This document shows positions 45,643-56,248 of a stretch of 64,000 nucleotides of DNA, piece by piece. The translations under genes were made by a program, and so were the position numbers. Each line of letters begins with the position of its first letter. The stretch's first letter is position 1. Source of the stretch: DATFDN01 sp963762525. Lineage in GTDB: Bacteria > Pseudomonadota > Alphaproteobacteria > Acetobacterales > Acetobacteraceae. The notes beneath the pieces are model-generated. The model saw only the letters and a list, made by a program, of their open reading frames with translations, had not been told where the DNA came from and ran no database searches. Location: contig CAVXKT010000011.1 of NCBI GenBank assembly GCA_963762525.1, forward strand, positions 992,001 to 1,056,000, written 5' to 3'.

Positions 45643-47599
45643 CTATGCAGTCGGTTTCTGTTCGCAAGCGGCGCGGACGCATGCGCTTCCGAAGCCGTTT
45701 CGAACACGTGTGGCATCAGCTCGCGATCGGTCAGTCCAGCACCCAGTTTCAGCCGCATGAAGGCGCTCGTCGTGTAGCGCGAGGCCGTCGTGTAGTAGCG
45801 CTGCTGCAAATAGGTGATCATCGAGAAATAGGCGTCGCTGACCGCCGGGTCGAGCGTGAAGCCGTCGTAGTTCACGATCAGCGCGACCTTGTGGCCGATC
45901 GCCCGGCAGCGCGTCTCGACCTCGCGGCGAACCAGCTCGACGTCGTCGGTCGGTGCGGACCTGGAAGCCTTCGAAGTTGATGAACAGCGATGTTCCGCTC
46001 CGCATCGTAGCTGATGCGGTCGGCGAGCGACAGGCCGAGCAGGGTCTGCTCGAGCCCCATCGGCTCCGGGCGGAACATGCGCGCGTCCATCGGCTCCGGG
46101 TCGCGCACGATCGGGCGGAAGCCCATATGCGCGAGGATGTCGCGCTCGATGTCGATGCCCGGCGCGACCTCGATCAGCTCCACGCCCTCCGGCCGTGCGG
46201 CGGAACACGCAGCGCTCGGTGACGTAGAGCACGGGCTGGCCGCTCTCGGCGGCGAAGCTGCCGCTGAAGGTGATCTGCTCGACCCGGTCGATGAACTTGC
46301 GCGACCTTCCCTCGTGCACGATGCGCAGCTTGCCGTCCTCGATCGCGATCACCAGGCCGCCGGCGGTGAAGGTGCCGGCGAACACCAGCCTTGCGCGAGT
46401 TCTGGCTGATGTTGATGAAGCCGCCGGCGCCGGCCAGCCGGCCGCCGAACCGGCTGACGTTGACGTTGCCCTCGCCGTCGGTCTGCGCCATGCCGAGGCA
46501 CGGCCAGATCGAGCCCGCCGCCGTCGTAGAAATCGAACTGCTGGTTCTGCTGGATCACCGCTTCCGGGTTGAGCGCCGCGCCGAAATCGAGGCCGCCCTG
46601 CGGCATGCCGCCGATGATGCCGGGCTCGGCGGTCAGCGTCACGTAGCGCAGCACCTTCTCCTCGGCGGCGACCGCCGCCACGCCCTCCGGCATGCCGATG
46701 CCGAGATTGACCACGCCGCCCGGCGGCAGCTCCAGTCGCCGCGCGGCGCGCGATGATCTTGCGCTCGTCGAGCGGCAGCGGCGCGATGCGGTCGAGCGGC
46801 ACGCGCGATCTGGCCGGAAAAGGCGCCGTTGTGCGCGCGTGGCGTAGGTCTGCAAGTGGTTTTCCGGCTCGGCCAGCACCACGCAATCGACCAGGATGCC
46901 CGGCACCTGCACCCGGCGCGGATCGAGCGAGCCCTCCTGCGGCGATCCGCTCCACCTGCGCGATGACGAGGCCGCGCGAGTTCTTCGCCGCCATCGCCGC
47001 CGGCAGCGTGTCGAGCGTCAGCGCCTCGCGCTCCATGGTGATGTTGCCGGCGTGTCGGCCGTGGTGCCGCGGATGAGCGCGACGTTGATCGGGAACGCCT
47101 TGTAGAGCAGCTATTCCTGGCCGCCGATCTCGATCAGCTCGACCAGGTCCTCGGTGGTGCGGGCGTTGATCTTGCCGCCATCCTGGCGCGGATCGACGAA
47201 GGTCCGCAGGCCCGACGCGCGATAGCAGCCCGGCCCGCCGCGCCGGCGATGTCGCGATAGAGCTGCGCGATGCAGCCGAGCGGCAGATTGTAGGCCTCGA
47301 TCTCGTTGTCGAGCGCCAGCTTGGAGAGCTTCGGCACCAGCGCCCAATGGCCGCCGATGGCGCGCCGCACCAGGCCGGGATGGGCGAGCCGGTTGAGGCC
47401 GCGATCCTTGCCGTCGCCCGGTGCGGCGGCGAACACCAGTGTCAGGTCCGGCCGGCTCCCGGGTCAGAGGAACCGCTCGGCGATGGCGATCAGCATCTCG
47501 TCCGGCGTGCCGATGCCGACGAAGCCGGCGACCGCGACCGTGTCGCCGATCGCGATGATGGCCGCCGCCTCCGCCGGCGAGACGATCTTGTTGCTTCAT
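45643..47599 (-). pseudogene. Acetate/3-ketoacid CoA-transferase (fused subunits), many frameshifts
   Basis: The pieces in order are NKIVSPAEAAAIIAIGDTV, GHWALVPKLSKLALDNEIE, FVDPRQDGGKINARTTEDL, LDTLPAAMAAKNSRGLVIAQ, PGGVVNLGIGMPEGVAAVAA and EKVLRYVTLTAEPGIIGG. SLADRISYDAERNI and the tail VRREVETRCRAIGHKVALI follow. This is the YdiF/propionate-CoA-transferase layout of about 640 residues. At least eight frame changes occur. The ATG at 47599 overlaps the phaC stop (ATGA). It would activate hydroxy- or ketoacids for, or released from, polymer metabolism. Confidence 0.8.
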
Positions 47600-48699
47600 G
47601 CGCGCGGCTCAGTCGTGCTTGCTGCAGGCAGTCGGCGATGCCCGGCGCGAACAGCTTCTGCGACTTGCCGCCGACGAACACGCCGACATGGCCGCCCGGC
47701 AGCGCCAGCTCGGTGTAGTCCTTGGTGCCGACCTTCGGCCCCAGCGCCCGCGAGGTCGCGGGCGGAATGATGTGGTCGTCCTTGGCGTAAACGTTCAGCA
47801 CCGGCATGGTGATGTGGCCGAGATCGACCCGGCGGCCGTCCAGCTCCAACTCGTTCTTGACCAGCTTGTTCTGCTGATAGAGGTCCTTCAGCCATTGCTT
47901 GGCGGCCTCGCCGGGATGGTCCGGCCGGTCGGCGATCCACTTCTCCATGCGCAGGAAGTTCAGCAGCTTCTTCTCGTCGTCCACGATGTCGAGCATGTCG
48001 AGATTGTATTTCATCAGCGCTGCGCATCGGCGACATCTGGTAGAACACCGCGCCCATGAACTCGCCGGGCAGGTTGCCGTTCGCGTCGATCAATCGGTCG
48101 ACGTCCTCCGGCGACAGGCTGCGGGTCCAGAGATTGATGAAGCCGTGGCCCGCGCCGGTTCTCGACCGTGTCGGCGTGGAAGTCGATCGGCGTGATGGTC
48201 AGCGACCAGCTTGTTGACCCGCTCGGGATCAGCGCGGCGTAGCAGGTCGTGAACACGCCGCCCTCGCAGATGCCGAGCAGGTTGATCTTCTCGACGCCGG
48301 CGCGCCGGGCGATCTCGGCGACGCAGTCGCCGAGATAGCCGACGATGTAATCGTCGAGGGTCAGCTAGCGGTCGGCGCGCGACGGGTTGCCCCAGTCGAC
48401 CACGTAGAGGTCGAGCCCGAGATTGAGCAGGTTGCGCACCAGCGAGCGGTCCTCCTGCAGGTCCGCCATGGTCCAGCGGCCGACCAGCCCGTAGCAGATC
48501 AGCACCGGCACGCCGATCCGCTTCTCGGCCAGCGGCCGGTAGTGGAACAGCCTGACCTTGTCCTGGCTGCCAGACCAGGTCCTTCGGCGTGGTGGCGATC
48601 TGCACGTCCTCGTCGCGCATCGCCGGCGAGCAGCTCGGCTGCCGGTGAGCAGCTTGCTGCCGAGCTTGGCCGCGTCGGAGACCGCGTCCGCCGGACCAT
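47596..48699 (-). pseudogene. phaC: Class III PHA synthase catalytic subunit PhaC, several frameshifts
   Basis: The assembled protein of about 365 residues polymerises hydroxyacyl-CoA. Marks are DAVSDAAKLGSKLLTG, LVGRWTMADLQEDRSLV, the nucleophile Cys box GICEGG, ITPIDFHADTVENRRG, then MLDIVDDEKKLLNFLRMEKW, NVYAKDDHIIPP (Asp) and GGHVGV (His). The size and FLRMEKW block are class III. From 48014 to 47640 it is clean; upstream, several indels change the frame. It ends ATGA with the CoA-transferase and is preceded by phaE. Confidence 0.88.
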
Positions 48700-48709
48700 G
48701 CCGGTCTGC

Positions 48710-49614
48710 TCAGGCTACCTGCCTGTCCGGTCGCTGACGCGTCGCCGACGCGTTGCTGCGTCGGCCGCGCCGGACCTCGCGGCAGCCGGCTTCGCCGCTT
48801 CCTCGCGCCGCATGCGCGCGCAGCTCGCGCCGCAGCTCGGTCACCGTGCGGTGCACGTCGTCCAGCTCGCGTGCGGGTCGGAAAGCCGAACTGTCTGCCG
48901 AAGTGCTCGGCCAGCTCCTGCTGCGCCAGCCGCAGCTCCGTGCTCGCCCGGAGCATCTCGCGCTGCGTCGTCAGGAAGCGTCGGAGCGCTGGGCCTCGAG
49001 CAGCTGCCTGTTGGCGGTCTCCGTCCACAGCGCCAGGACCGACTTGCCCGTCCGGCGCCTGCCTGTCTGCGCCGGTCCGCCGCGGCCAGCTCTTCGGCGA
49101 AGCGCCGGCCCGCCTGCAGCCAGGCCTGCAGCACGACCGCGTTGTGCTCGAGCGCCCGGCGGCGCACGCCCATCCAGGCCTGGAGCACCCGCGCGTAGCG
49201 CCGCTCGATCTGCCACAGATCGGCAAGGCGCGGGCCCTCGGCCATGCGGCCCAGCATCTCGTCCATCTCGCCGGTGCCGGACGATCCACTGCCGCGGATC
49301 GAGGATCTTGCCGAGCACCGGTCGGCACCGTAGCGCTCTGCGCCCGGCTGACGGCAGCTTCGCCGCCAGCTGGCGCGACATGGCCGACGGCCGCCGACCA
49401 CAGCTCCGATCATGCGCCTGGCTCGCGGCCGCGTCATATCGGCCGCATCCGCCTGGAGGTCCGGCATCCGTCGCGCCGCGGCCGGCAGCGCGCCGGTCAC
49501 GGCTTGCATGCCATCGGCCATGGCTCGGGCCGCCTGGTCCTGCGCCTTCATCCAGGCCTCGCCCTGCGCCGACCAGAAATCGGTCAAGGCCTTCGAGTAG
49601 TCGAACGGGTTCAT
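48710..49614 (-). pseudogene. phaE: Class III PHA synthase subunit PhaE, several frameshifts
   Basis: From ATG 49614 the protein starts NPFDYSKALTDFWSAQGEAW. It continues in other frames with EMDEMLGRMAEGPRLADLWQ, RRALEHNAVVLQAWLQAGRR and LRLAQQELAEHFGRQFGFPTR, ending ELDDVHRTVTELRREL, a coiled-coil tail. This is the PhaE layout. PhaE activates PhaC on the granule surface. Indels break it at several points. Its start overlaps the alcohol dehydrogenase stop. Confidence 0.82.
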
Positions 49615-50744
49615 GCGCCGAACTCGATCACCTGGCGCACCGCCTTGCCCTCGTGCAGCCGGTCGAAGCCCTCGTTGATCTCGTCGAGCTGACAGCTGGC
49701 CGCTCATCAGCCGGTCGACCGGCAGCTTGCCGGCGCGGTAGAGCTCGACGTAGCGCGGGATGTCGCGCGTCGGCACGCAGGTGCCGATATAGCTGCCCTT
49801 CACCGTGCGCTCCTCGGCGACCAGCTGCACCAGCGGCAGCGGCAGGTTCGCGCTCGGCGGCGGCAGGCCGGCGGTGACCGTCGTGCCGCCGCGGCGGGTG
49901 ATCTTGTAGGCCAGCTCCATCGCCCGCACCGCGCCGGCCATCTCGAACGCGAAATCGACGCCGCCGCCGGTCAGCTCGCGGATCTGCTCGGCCGCATCCG
50001 GGTCGCGCGCGTTGAACGTGTGGCGTGGCGCCGAGCTGGCGCGCCAGGCCCAGCTTGTCGTCGGACAGATCGACCGCCACCATGCGCCGCGCGCCGGACG
50101 CGACCGCGCCGAGCACCGACGACAAGCCGACGCCGCCCAGGCCGATCACCGCCGCCGACTGACCCGGCTGCAGCCTGGCCGTGTTGACCACGGCGCCGAC
50201 GCCGGTCAGCACGGCGCAGCCGAACAGCGCCGCCTCGTCGAGCGGCAGGTCGCGGTCGATCTTCACCACCGAGCGGCGCGACACCACCGCATATTCGGCA
50301 AACGCCGAGACGCCGAGATGATGGTTCACCTCGGCGCCGTCGCAATGCAGCCGGCGCTCGCCGGACAGCAGCGTGCCGGCGCCGTTCGCCGCCGCACCCG
50401 GTTCGCACAGCGCCGGGCGGCCCTCCGCGCAGGGCACGCAGTGGCCGCAGCTCGGCACGAACACCATGACGACGTGGTCGCCCGACCTCGAGGTCGGTCA
50501 CGTCCTCGCCGACCGTCTCGACCACGCCGGCGGCTTCGTGGCCGAGCGCCATCGGCATCGGCCGCGGCCGGTCGCCGTTGATCACCGAGAGGTCGGAGTG
50601 GCACAGCCCGGCGGCGGCGATCTTGACCAGCACCTCGCCCGGGCCGGGCGGGTCGAGCTCGAGCTCTTCGATGCGCAGCGGCTTGCTCTGGGCGTAGGGC
50701 GGCTCGGCGCCCATGCGGTCCAGAACCGCGGCTCTGATCTTCAT
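49611..50744 (-). pseudogene. Zinc-dependent alcohol dehydrogenase, several frameshifts
   Basis: The MDR-family enzyme, about 375 residues, starts KIRAAVLDRMGAEPPYAQSK and reads AAGLCHSDLSVINGDRP (catalytic zinc Cys), GHEAAGVVETVGEDV, then SCGHCVPCAEGRPALCE (structural zinc), GCAVLTGVGAVVNTA and IGLGGVGLSSVLGAVASGA (NAD). Frame changes occur near 50480, 50030 and 49690. Both ends overlap neighbours by ATGA, so it is coupled to the TPP enzyme and phaE. It would interconvert an alcohol and aldehyde or ketone. Confidence 0.85.
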
Positions 50745-52423
50745 GTCGGCTCCTCCGCCAGTTCGACTGCCGGCTGCGCCGCGGCCATGCGCGCCCGCAA
50801 TTCGTCCACCAGCACGCGCGTGTTCTCCGAGTAGTCGATCGGCACGGTCACGAGATGCACGCCGCCGCCCTTGAACGCCGCCTCCAGCGTCGGGACCAGC
50901 CCGTCCGTCGCTCGTCACGCGCGTGCCCTTGGCGCCGTAGGTCTCGGCGTATTTGACGAAGTCCGGGTTGCCGAAGGTCAGCCCGCAATCGGCGAAGTTG
51001 TCGACCGCCTGCTTCCAGCGGATCATGCCGTAGGCGCCGTCCTCCAGGATCAGCACGACCAGGTTCAGCCGCAGCCGGACCGCCGTTTCCATCTCCTGGC
51101 TGTTCATCATGAAGCCGCCGTCGCCGCAGACCGCCAGCACGCGGCGATCCGGATACAGCATCGCCGCCATCATCGCCGACGGCAGGCCGGCGCCCATCGT
51201 CGCCAGCGCGTTGTCGAGCAGCAGCGTGTTGGCGACGTGGGTGCGGTAGTTGCGCGCGAACCAGATCTTGTACATGCCGTTGTCGAGCGCCACGATGCCG
51301 TCCTCCGGCATCACCTGGCGCACGTCGTGCACGATGCGCTGCGGCGTCGGCGGGAAGCGGTCCTCGGTCGCGCGTCGGTGATACGGGCCAGGATGCTCCT
51401 CGCGCAGCGAGAGCAACGCGCCGGCATGGTGCAGCTTGCCCTCCAGCCGGTCGGCCAGCAGCTCGAGGCTGGGGCCGACATCGCCGACCACCTCGGCATG
51501 CGGGAAATACACCTGCTCGACGTTGGCCGGCGTGTAGCCGACATGGATCACCTGCGGGCCGCCGGGCCCCATGATGAACGGCGGCTTTTCGACCGTGTCG
51601 TGGCCGATGGCGATGATCAGGTCGGCGCGGTCGATCGCCTCGTGCACGTAGTCGCGCTCGGACAGCGCCGCGGTGCCCATGTAGAGGTTGGTGCCGCCGG
51701 CCACCGTGCCCTTGCCCATCTGCGTGTTGAAGAACGGGATTTGCGTGCGCCGCACGAAGCGTCGACAGCCCGGCCGTAGCAGCGCGGGCGCGAGGCGGCC
51801 GCGCCCGAGCATGATCAGCGGCCGCGTGGCGCGCAGGATCATCTCCGCGGCGCGGTCCAGCGCCGCCCGGTGCGCGACCGGCAGCTCGATCGGATGCGAG
51901 CGGCACGCATCGGCACGTCCTCGGACTCCTCGCCGGCGATGTCCTCCGGCAGCTCGAGATGGACCGGGCCCGGCCGCTCCTCCTGGCGACCCGGAAGGCG
52001 TCGCGCACCAGCGTCGGGATGCTGCCGGGGCTGACGATCTGGCGCGACAGCTTGGTCAGCGGCCGCATGCGCGCGACGACGTCGACGATCTGGAATCGCG
52101 CCTGCCGGCTGTCATGATGCCCTTCTGGCCGGTGAGCATGATCATCGGCATGGCGCCGAGCAGCGCGTAGGCGGCGCCGGTGGTGAGGTTCAGCGCGCCC
52201 GGGCCCGAGCGTTGCGATGCAGACGCCGGGCTTGCCGGTGAGCCGGCCGTAGGTCGCCGCCATGAAGGCCGCGGCCTGCTCGTGCCGGGTGAGGACGAGC
52301 TTGATGCGACGAGCTGCGCAGGATCTCGACCACGTCGAGGTTTTCCTCGCCGGGCACGCCGAAGATGCGATCGACGCCCTCGTTCTCGAGGGCGCGGACG
52401 AGCAGGTCAGAGCCTTTCGGCAT
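50741..52423 (-). pseudogene. TPP-dependent acetolactate-synthase-like enzyme, several frameshifts
   Basis: The enzyme, about 550 residues, starts KGSDLLVRALENEGVDRIFG with VPGEENLDVVE (catalytic Glu region), and GAGAGG-strength RBS AGAGGA precedes ATG 52423. HEQAAAFMAATYGRLTGKPG, NTQMGKGTVAGGTNLY, then VCGDGGFMMNSQEMETAVR (TPP motif) follow. The first third is broken by several indels, and a long clean part covers 51842-50900. The family includes acetolactate synthase and related decarboxylases. It is the first gene of the PHA operon. Confidence 0.8.
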
Positions 52424-52463
52424 TTCCTCTCCTATGCTTGGGGCGTAACGAGCGCCGGGCAGG

Positions 52464-53029
52464 TCAGGCCGCCCGCGCCGTTTCGCGCAGGACGTAGTGC
52501 AGGATGCCGCAATTGCGGTAGTCACTCGAAGTCCCCAGCGCAGGAAGGCGTAGCGCTCACCGTTGCGGTCGAACTCGACCGCGACATTCTTTCTGTAACG
52601 CGTCCGGGCTGGCGAAGTAGTCCACCACGACGGAGTGGTCGCATACCAGATCGACCGGCACGAGCGGATTGACCTGTTCCGGCGAGCCACCGAGCCGGGT
52701 GATGCCGTCACGCATGGCGGCGAGATCGACCACGGCCGGAGCGCCCGTAAAATCCTGCATCAGGATTCGGGCCGGCTTGAAGGCACTTCCTTGGTGCTGG
52801 TGCCGCCGTTGACCCACTCGGCGATCGCCCGCGCGTCCTCGACCTTGTAGCTGGTGCCGTTCTCGAACCGCAGGACGTTCTCGAGCAGGATCTTGAGGCT
52901 GACCGGAAGACGGCTCGCATCGACGCCCTGGGCTTCGTCGGCATCGGAAAGGGAGAAATACCGGTACTCGCGTGTCCCAGCGTTGAGAGCACGACCCACG
53001 CCCAGTGTATCTTGGCCAACAGCTTTCAT
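52464..53029 (-). pseudogene. acnA: Aconitase AcnA with most of the gene deleted
   Basis: The N-terminal 170 residues are present in three frames: REYRYFSLSDADEAQG, SRLPVSLKILLENVLRFENG, then ARILMQDFTGAPAVVDLAAM, VPVDLVCDHSVVVDYF and EFDRNGERYAFLRWG. Directly after RWG comes DYRNCGILHYVLRETARAA and a stop, which matches the extreme C-terminus of AcnA. About 700 residues with all iron-sulfur cysteines are missing. ATG 53029 has GAAGG before it. It cannot work. isocitrate dehydrogenase lies just upstream. Confidence 0.85.
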
Positions 53030-53070
53030 AGCCACGCCTTCATCTGTTCTGGGTTTTAGCGATAGCTGAC

Positions 53071-54099
53071 TCAGCCGGAGATGCGGTGCAGGATGGCTTG
53101 GGTGAACTCCTTGGTGGTTGCCTTACCGGCCAAGTCGCCGGTCCGCACCTTGTCGAGGTTGAGCACCTGGTCGAGCCCGCGTTCCAGACGCTGGCGCAAA
53201 TCCTGCCGGCCGACGTGCTCCAGCATCAGCCCCGCCGCGAGCAGTAGCGAAGTCGGGTTGGCGATCCCCTTACCGGCGATGTCCGGCGCTGAGCCGTGCA
53301 CCGCCTCGAAGATCGCGCCTTGGCTGCCGATATTTGCGCCCGGCGCCATCCCCAATCCGCCGACGAGTCCGGCCGCGAGATCGGAGAGGATGTCGCCGAA
53401 CAGGTTCGTGGTCACGATCACGTCGTCCTGCCAAGGATTGAGGACGAGTTGCATGGCGCAGGCATCCACGATCCGATCGTCCCACGTCACCTGGCCTTCG
53501 TATTTCTGCGCCACTTCGCGGGCGACCTCGAGAAATACGCCGGTGAGCGCCTTGAGAACGTTGGCTTTATGGACGACCGTAATTTTCTTGCGTCCGTTCC
53601 GCGCCGCGTAATCAAACGCGAACTCGATAATTCGCCGCGATCCCTGCTTCGTGTTCACGCCCGATGAGAGTGCAACAGCGTGCGGATCGTCTCCGATCGG
53701 GATGTAGTGCTCGAACGCGACGTAGAGCCCTTCAAGGTTTTCGCGGACAATCACGACGTCAATGTTGTCATAGCGTCCGCCAGGGATCAGCGTCTTGGCG
53801 GGACGCAGATTGGCGTAGAGCTGGAATTCCTCGCGCAGACGAACGTTCACCGACCGGAAGCCACCACCAACAGGTGTCGTCAGCGGCCCTTTCAGGGCTA
53901 GCTTGGTCCGCCGGACGCTCTCCAGCGTCGCCCCCGGCAGGGGATCTCGGGCAGCCTCGACCGCCGCGAGCCCTCCCTGCTGAACGTCCCAAGCGAATGG
54001 CTGACCGAGCGCGTCCAAGACCTGCACCACGGACTCCGTAATTTCTGGCCCGATCCCGTCGCCGGAAATCAATGTGGCCGGAATATGCCCCTCGGTCAC
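53071..54099 (-). CDS. NAD-type isocitrate dehydrogenase
   Basis: The 342-residue enzyme belongs to the isocitrate / isopropylmalate dehydrogenase family. LISGDGIGPEI opens the fold. Substrate loop SVNVRLREEFQLYANLRPAK (Arg residues) and IVRENLEGLYVAFEH, Lys region VVHKANVLKALTG, and NLFGDILSDLAAGLVGGLG (metal Asp) follow, then EAVHGSAPDIAGKGIANP. The latter blocks favour NAD-dependent isocitrate dehydrogenase. GTG 54099 has AGGAG upstream. It is fully intact, unlike its neighbours on both sides. It is in the same direction as the aconitase remnant, 41 bases before it. Confidence 0.88.
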   Translation of the reverse strand: MTEGHIPATLISGDGIGPEITESVVQVLDALGQPFAWDVQQGGLAAVEAARDPLPGATLESVRRTKLALKGPLTTPVGGGFRSVNVRLREEFQLYANLRPAKTLIPGGRYDNIDVVIVRENLEGLYVAFEHYIPIGDDPHAVALSSGVNTKQGSRRIIEFAFDYAARNGRKKITVVHKANVLKALTGVFLEVAREVAQKYEGQVTWDDRIVDACAMQLVLNPWQDDVIVTTNLFGDILSDLAAGLVGGLGMAPGANIGSQGAIFEAVHGSAPDIAGKGIANPTSLLLAAGLMLEHVGRQDLRQRLERGLDQVLNLDKVRTGDLAGKATTKEFTQAILHRISG

Positions 54100-54214
54100 C
54101 GCTTCTGCTCCTACTTGTAGTGACTACCGCCTCAGCGGGATCGCCCGCCCTCACCCCAATGGCCGCGAGAGCATACCGGATGCGCGCGGCAGCAGCCCCG
54201 CACCCTCTGCGCGT

Positions 54215-55085
54215 TCAGTGTCTCGTAGCTGTCGGCTCCAACCCGCTCTGCTCCAGCACAGCGGCCGCTGCCGGCGAGGTCAGAAAGCGCTCGAGTTCCC
54301 GATCCGCGTCCTTGATGCGGCTCGTCGCAACCACTCCCGCTTTGTAGAGGGTGGCCTCCTGCACCGCGTCGGGAATGGGTCCAAGCAGGACGATCCCATG
54401 CACCGGCTTCAGCTCACTGATTTGCTGAAACCCGAGGTCCGCGTCGCCTCTGGCGACGGTCTCGCCTACCGGATCGGCCTGAACGACCCTGATCTTGCTC
54501 CGGACCTGATCCTCGATGCCAAGCTTCCTCAGCATCTCTCGCTGGATGTAAACCCCGCTCGCGCTGTCTGATATCGCGATCGTCCGGGCGGCAAGCATCG
54601 CTTGCCGCAGACCCTCGACCGAGCTGATATCCGGGGTCGGGGCGCCTTGCCTCACGGCGAGGTACACGGAGACGCCGCCCAGCTCGACACCGGCCGAGAA
54701 ACCCTGCAGCAGCCGCCCGAGCAAGACCAGGAACGGCGCGAACATGCCGATCGTCTGGTAGCTCGGCACGAAAGCGATCAGGATCGTGCCCATCGCCATG
54801 ATGCCCAGTGTGAGAAGCAGGCCCTGTCGGCGGCCGATGGTGTCAACATACGCGCCCAGGAATGCTGCCCCTAGCGGCCGCATCAGGAAGCCGGCCCCCG
54901 AAGGTCATAAAGGTTAGCATGAGCGAGGCAAACTCGCTGCCGGTCGGGAAGAAGGATTTGGAGATGAAGCTCGCGTAGAACCCGAACAGGAAGAAGTCGA
55001 ACATTTCAAGGAAGTTGCCGCTCGTCACCCGAAGGACGGTGGCAATTTTTGAGCGGGGCGCGTCGCCCGCGGCATACCCGGCCAT
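54215..55085 (-). pseudogene. Chimera: citrate-type MFS transporter joined to a binding-protein C-terminus
   Basis: From ATG 55085 (GGGAGG upstream) the start matches citrate/tricarballylate MFS carriers: VLRVTSGNFLEMFDFFLFGF and FPTGSEFASLMLTFMTFG. After one extra G near 54900 it continues MRPLGAAFLGAYVDTIGRRQ and LLQGFSAGVELGGVSVYLA. At that point (about 54655) it passes in frame into VRQGAPTPDISSVEGLRQAM, IAISDSASGVYI, GETVARGDADLGFQQ and SELKPVHGIVLLGP, the C-terminal half of a SBP_bac_11-type periplasmic binding protein. A deletion fused two genes. The hybrid lacks most carrier helices and should not transport. Confidence 0.85.
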
Positions 55086-55195
55086 AGTTCCTCCCTACGT
55101 TCCCGTTGGCCGGCCCTCGTTGGAGCCGGCGCAGTCTAGTGCTCTGACCCGTTCGGGCGATGCACAACGGTGCGCGACCGTGCAAGTCTGTCGGC

Positions 55196-56189
55196 ATGGC
55201 ACAGACAGTATGTGATCCTGAGTTCGTCGGATAGAGAGACGCTTGAGGCGATCCTCGCCGACCGCAATCGGTCGCAAAAGCATGTCGGGCGCGCGCGGGT
55301 CGTGCTTGCGGCAGCGGAGCGCGGCCCGGTGCAGCCGGTGGCGACGCGTCTGGGGGTCAGCCGTCCGATGGTCTGGCGTTGGCAGCAACGCTTCGCCGAG
55401 GAGGGCGCGGACGGGCTGCTGCGAGACAAGACGCGCAAGCCTGGCAAACCGCCGATCTTGGCTGAGATGGTGGCGCGCGTCGTTGCGCTGACCTGCGCCG
55501 ATCCGCCGCATGAGGCCACGCACTGGACCGGTCGGGCGATGGCTCGGGCCGTCGGCATCTCCCTGATATTGGTGCAGCGCATCTGGGCCGCGCACAAGCT
55601 CCAGCCGCACCGCCTCCGCACGTTCAAGCGGTCGCGCGATCCCGACTTCGCTGCCAAGCTGACCGACATCGTCGGCCTCTATCTGGATCCGCCGACGCAA
55701 GCCGTCGTGCTGTCCATTGACGAAAAGAGCCAGATCCAGGCGCTCGACCGCACGCAGCCGGGCTTGCCGATCAAGCCGGGCCGATGCGGCACGATGACCC
55801 ACGACTACAAGCGCCACGGCACGACCACGCTGTTCGCCGCGCTCAACGTGCTCGACGGCTCCGTCATCGGCCGCTGCATGCAGCAGCACCGGCACGAGGA
55901 GTTCATCCGCTTCCTCAACGACGTCGAGCGCGCTGTTCCGGCCGGCAAGCTGATCGAGGCGGTGGTCGACAACTACGCCACTCATACGCATCCGAAGAAG
56001 GCGTGGCTCGAACGGCATCCCCGCTGGACCTTCCACTTCACGCCCACATCCGGATCATGGTTGAACGCCGTCGAGAACTTCTTCTCGGTGTTGACGCGCA
56101 AGCGCATCCGCCGCGGCAGTCGTTCCCCCGCCCTGAAATGCGGGGTCATTATGCAACGGACTTGCGAGACAATCTTACCAAAGCTCTAG
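55196..56189 (+). pseudogene. IS630-family transposase, 3' truncated, N-terminal indel
   Basis: The transposase starts at ATG 55196 (AQTVC) and after an indel near 55210 continues ILSSSDRETLEAILADRN. The helix-turn-helix (VATRLGVSRPMVWRWQQRF), VVLSIDEKSQIQALDRTQPG (first Asp), AVVDNYATHTHPKKAW (second) and TSGSWLNAVENFF (Glu) are all present. After RKRIRRG the sequence no longer matches the family; the last 40-50 residues are replaced by unrelated sequence. No right-hand terminal repeat was found. It is likely inactive. Confidence 0.8.
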
Positions 56190-56248
56190 CTTTGTGCCGT
56201 AAGTCTTGACTTTCGCACCGTGACTGCGCCCACGTCATCGGTGGGCGA

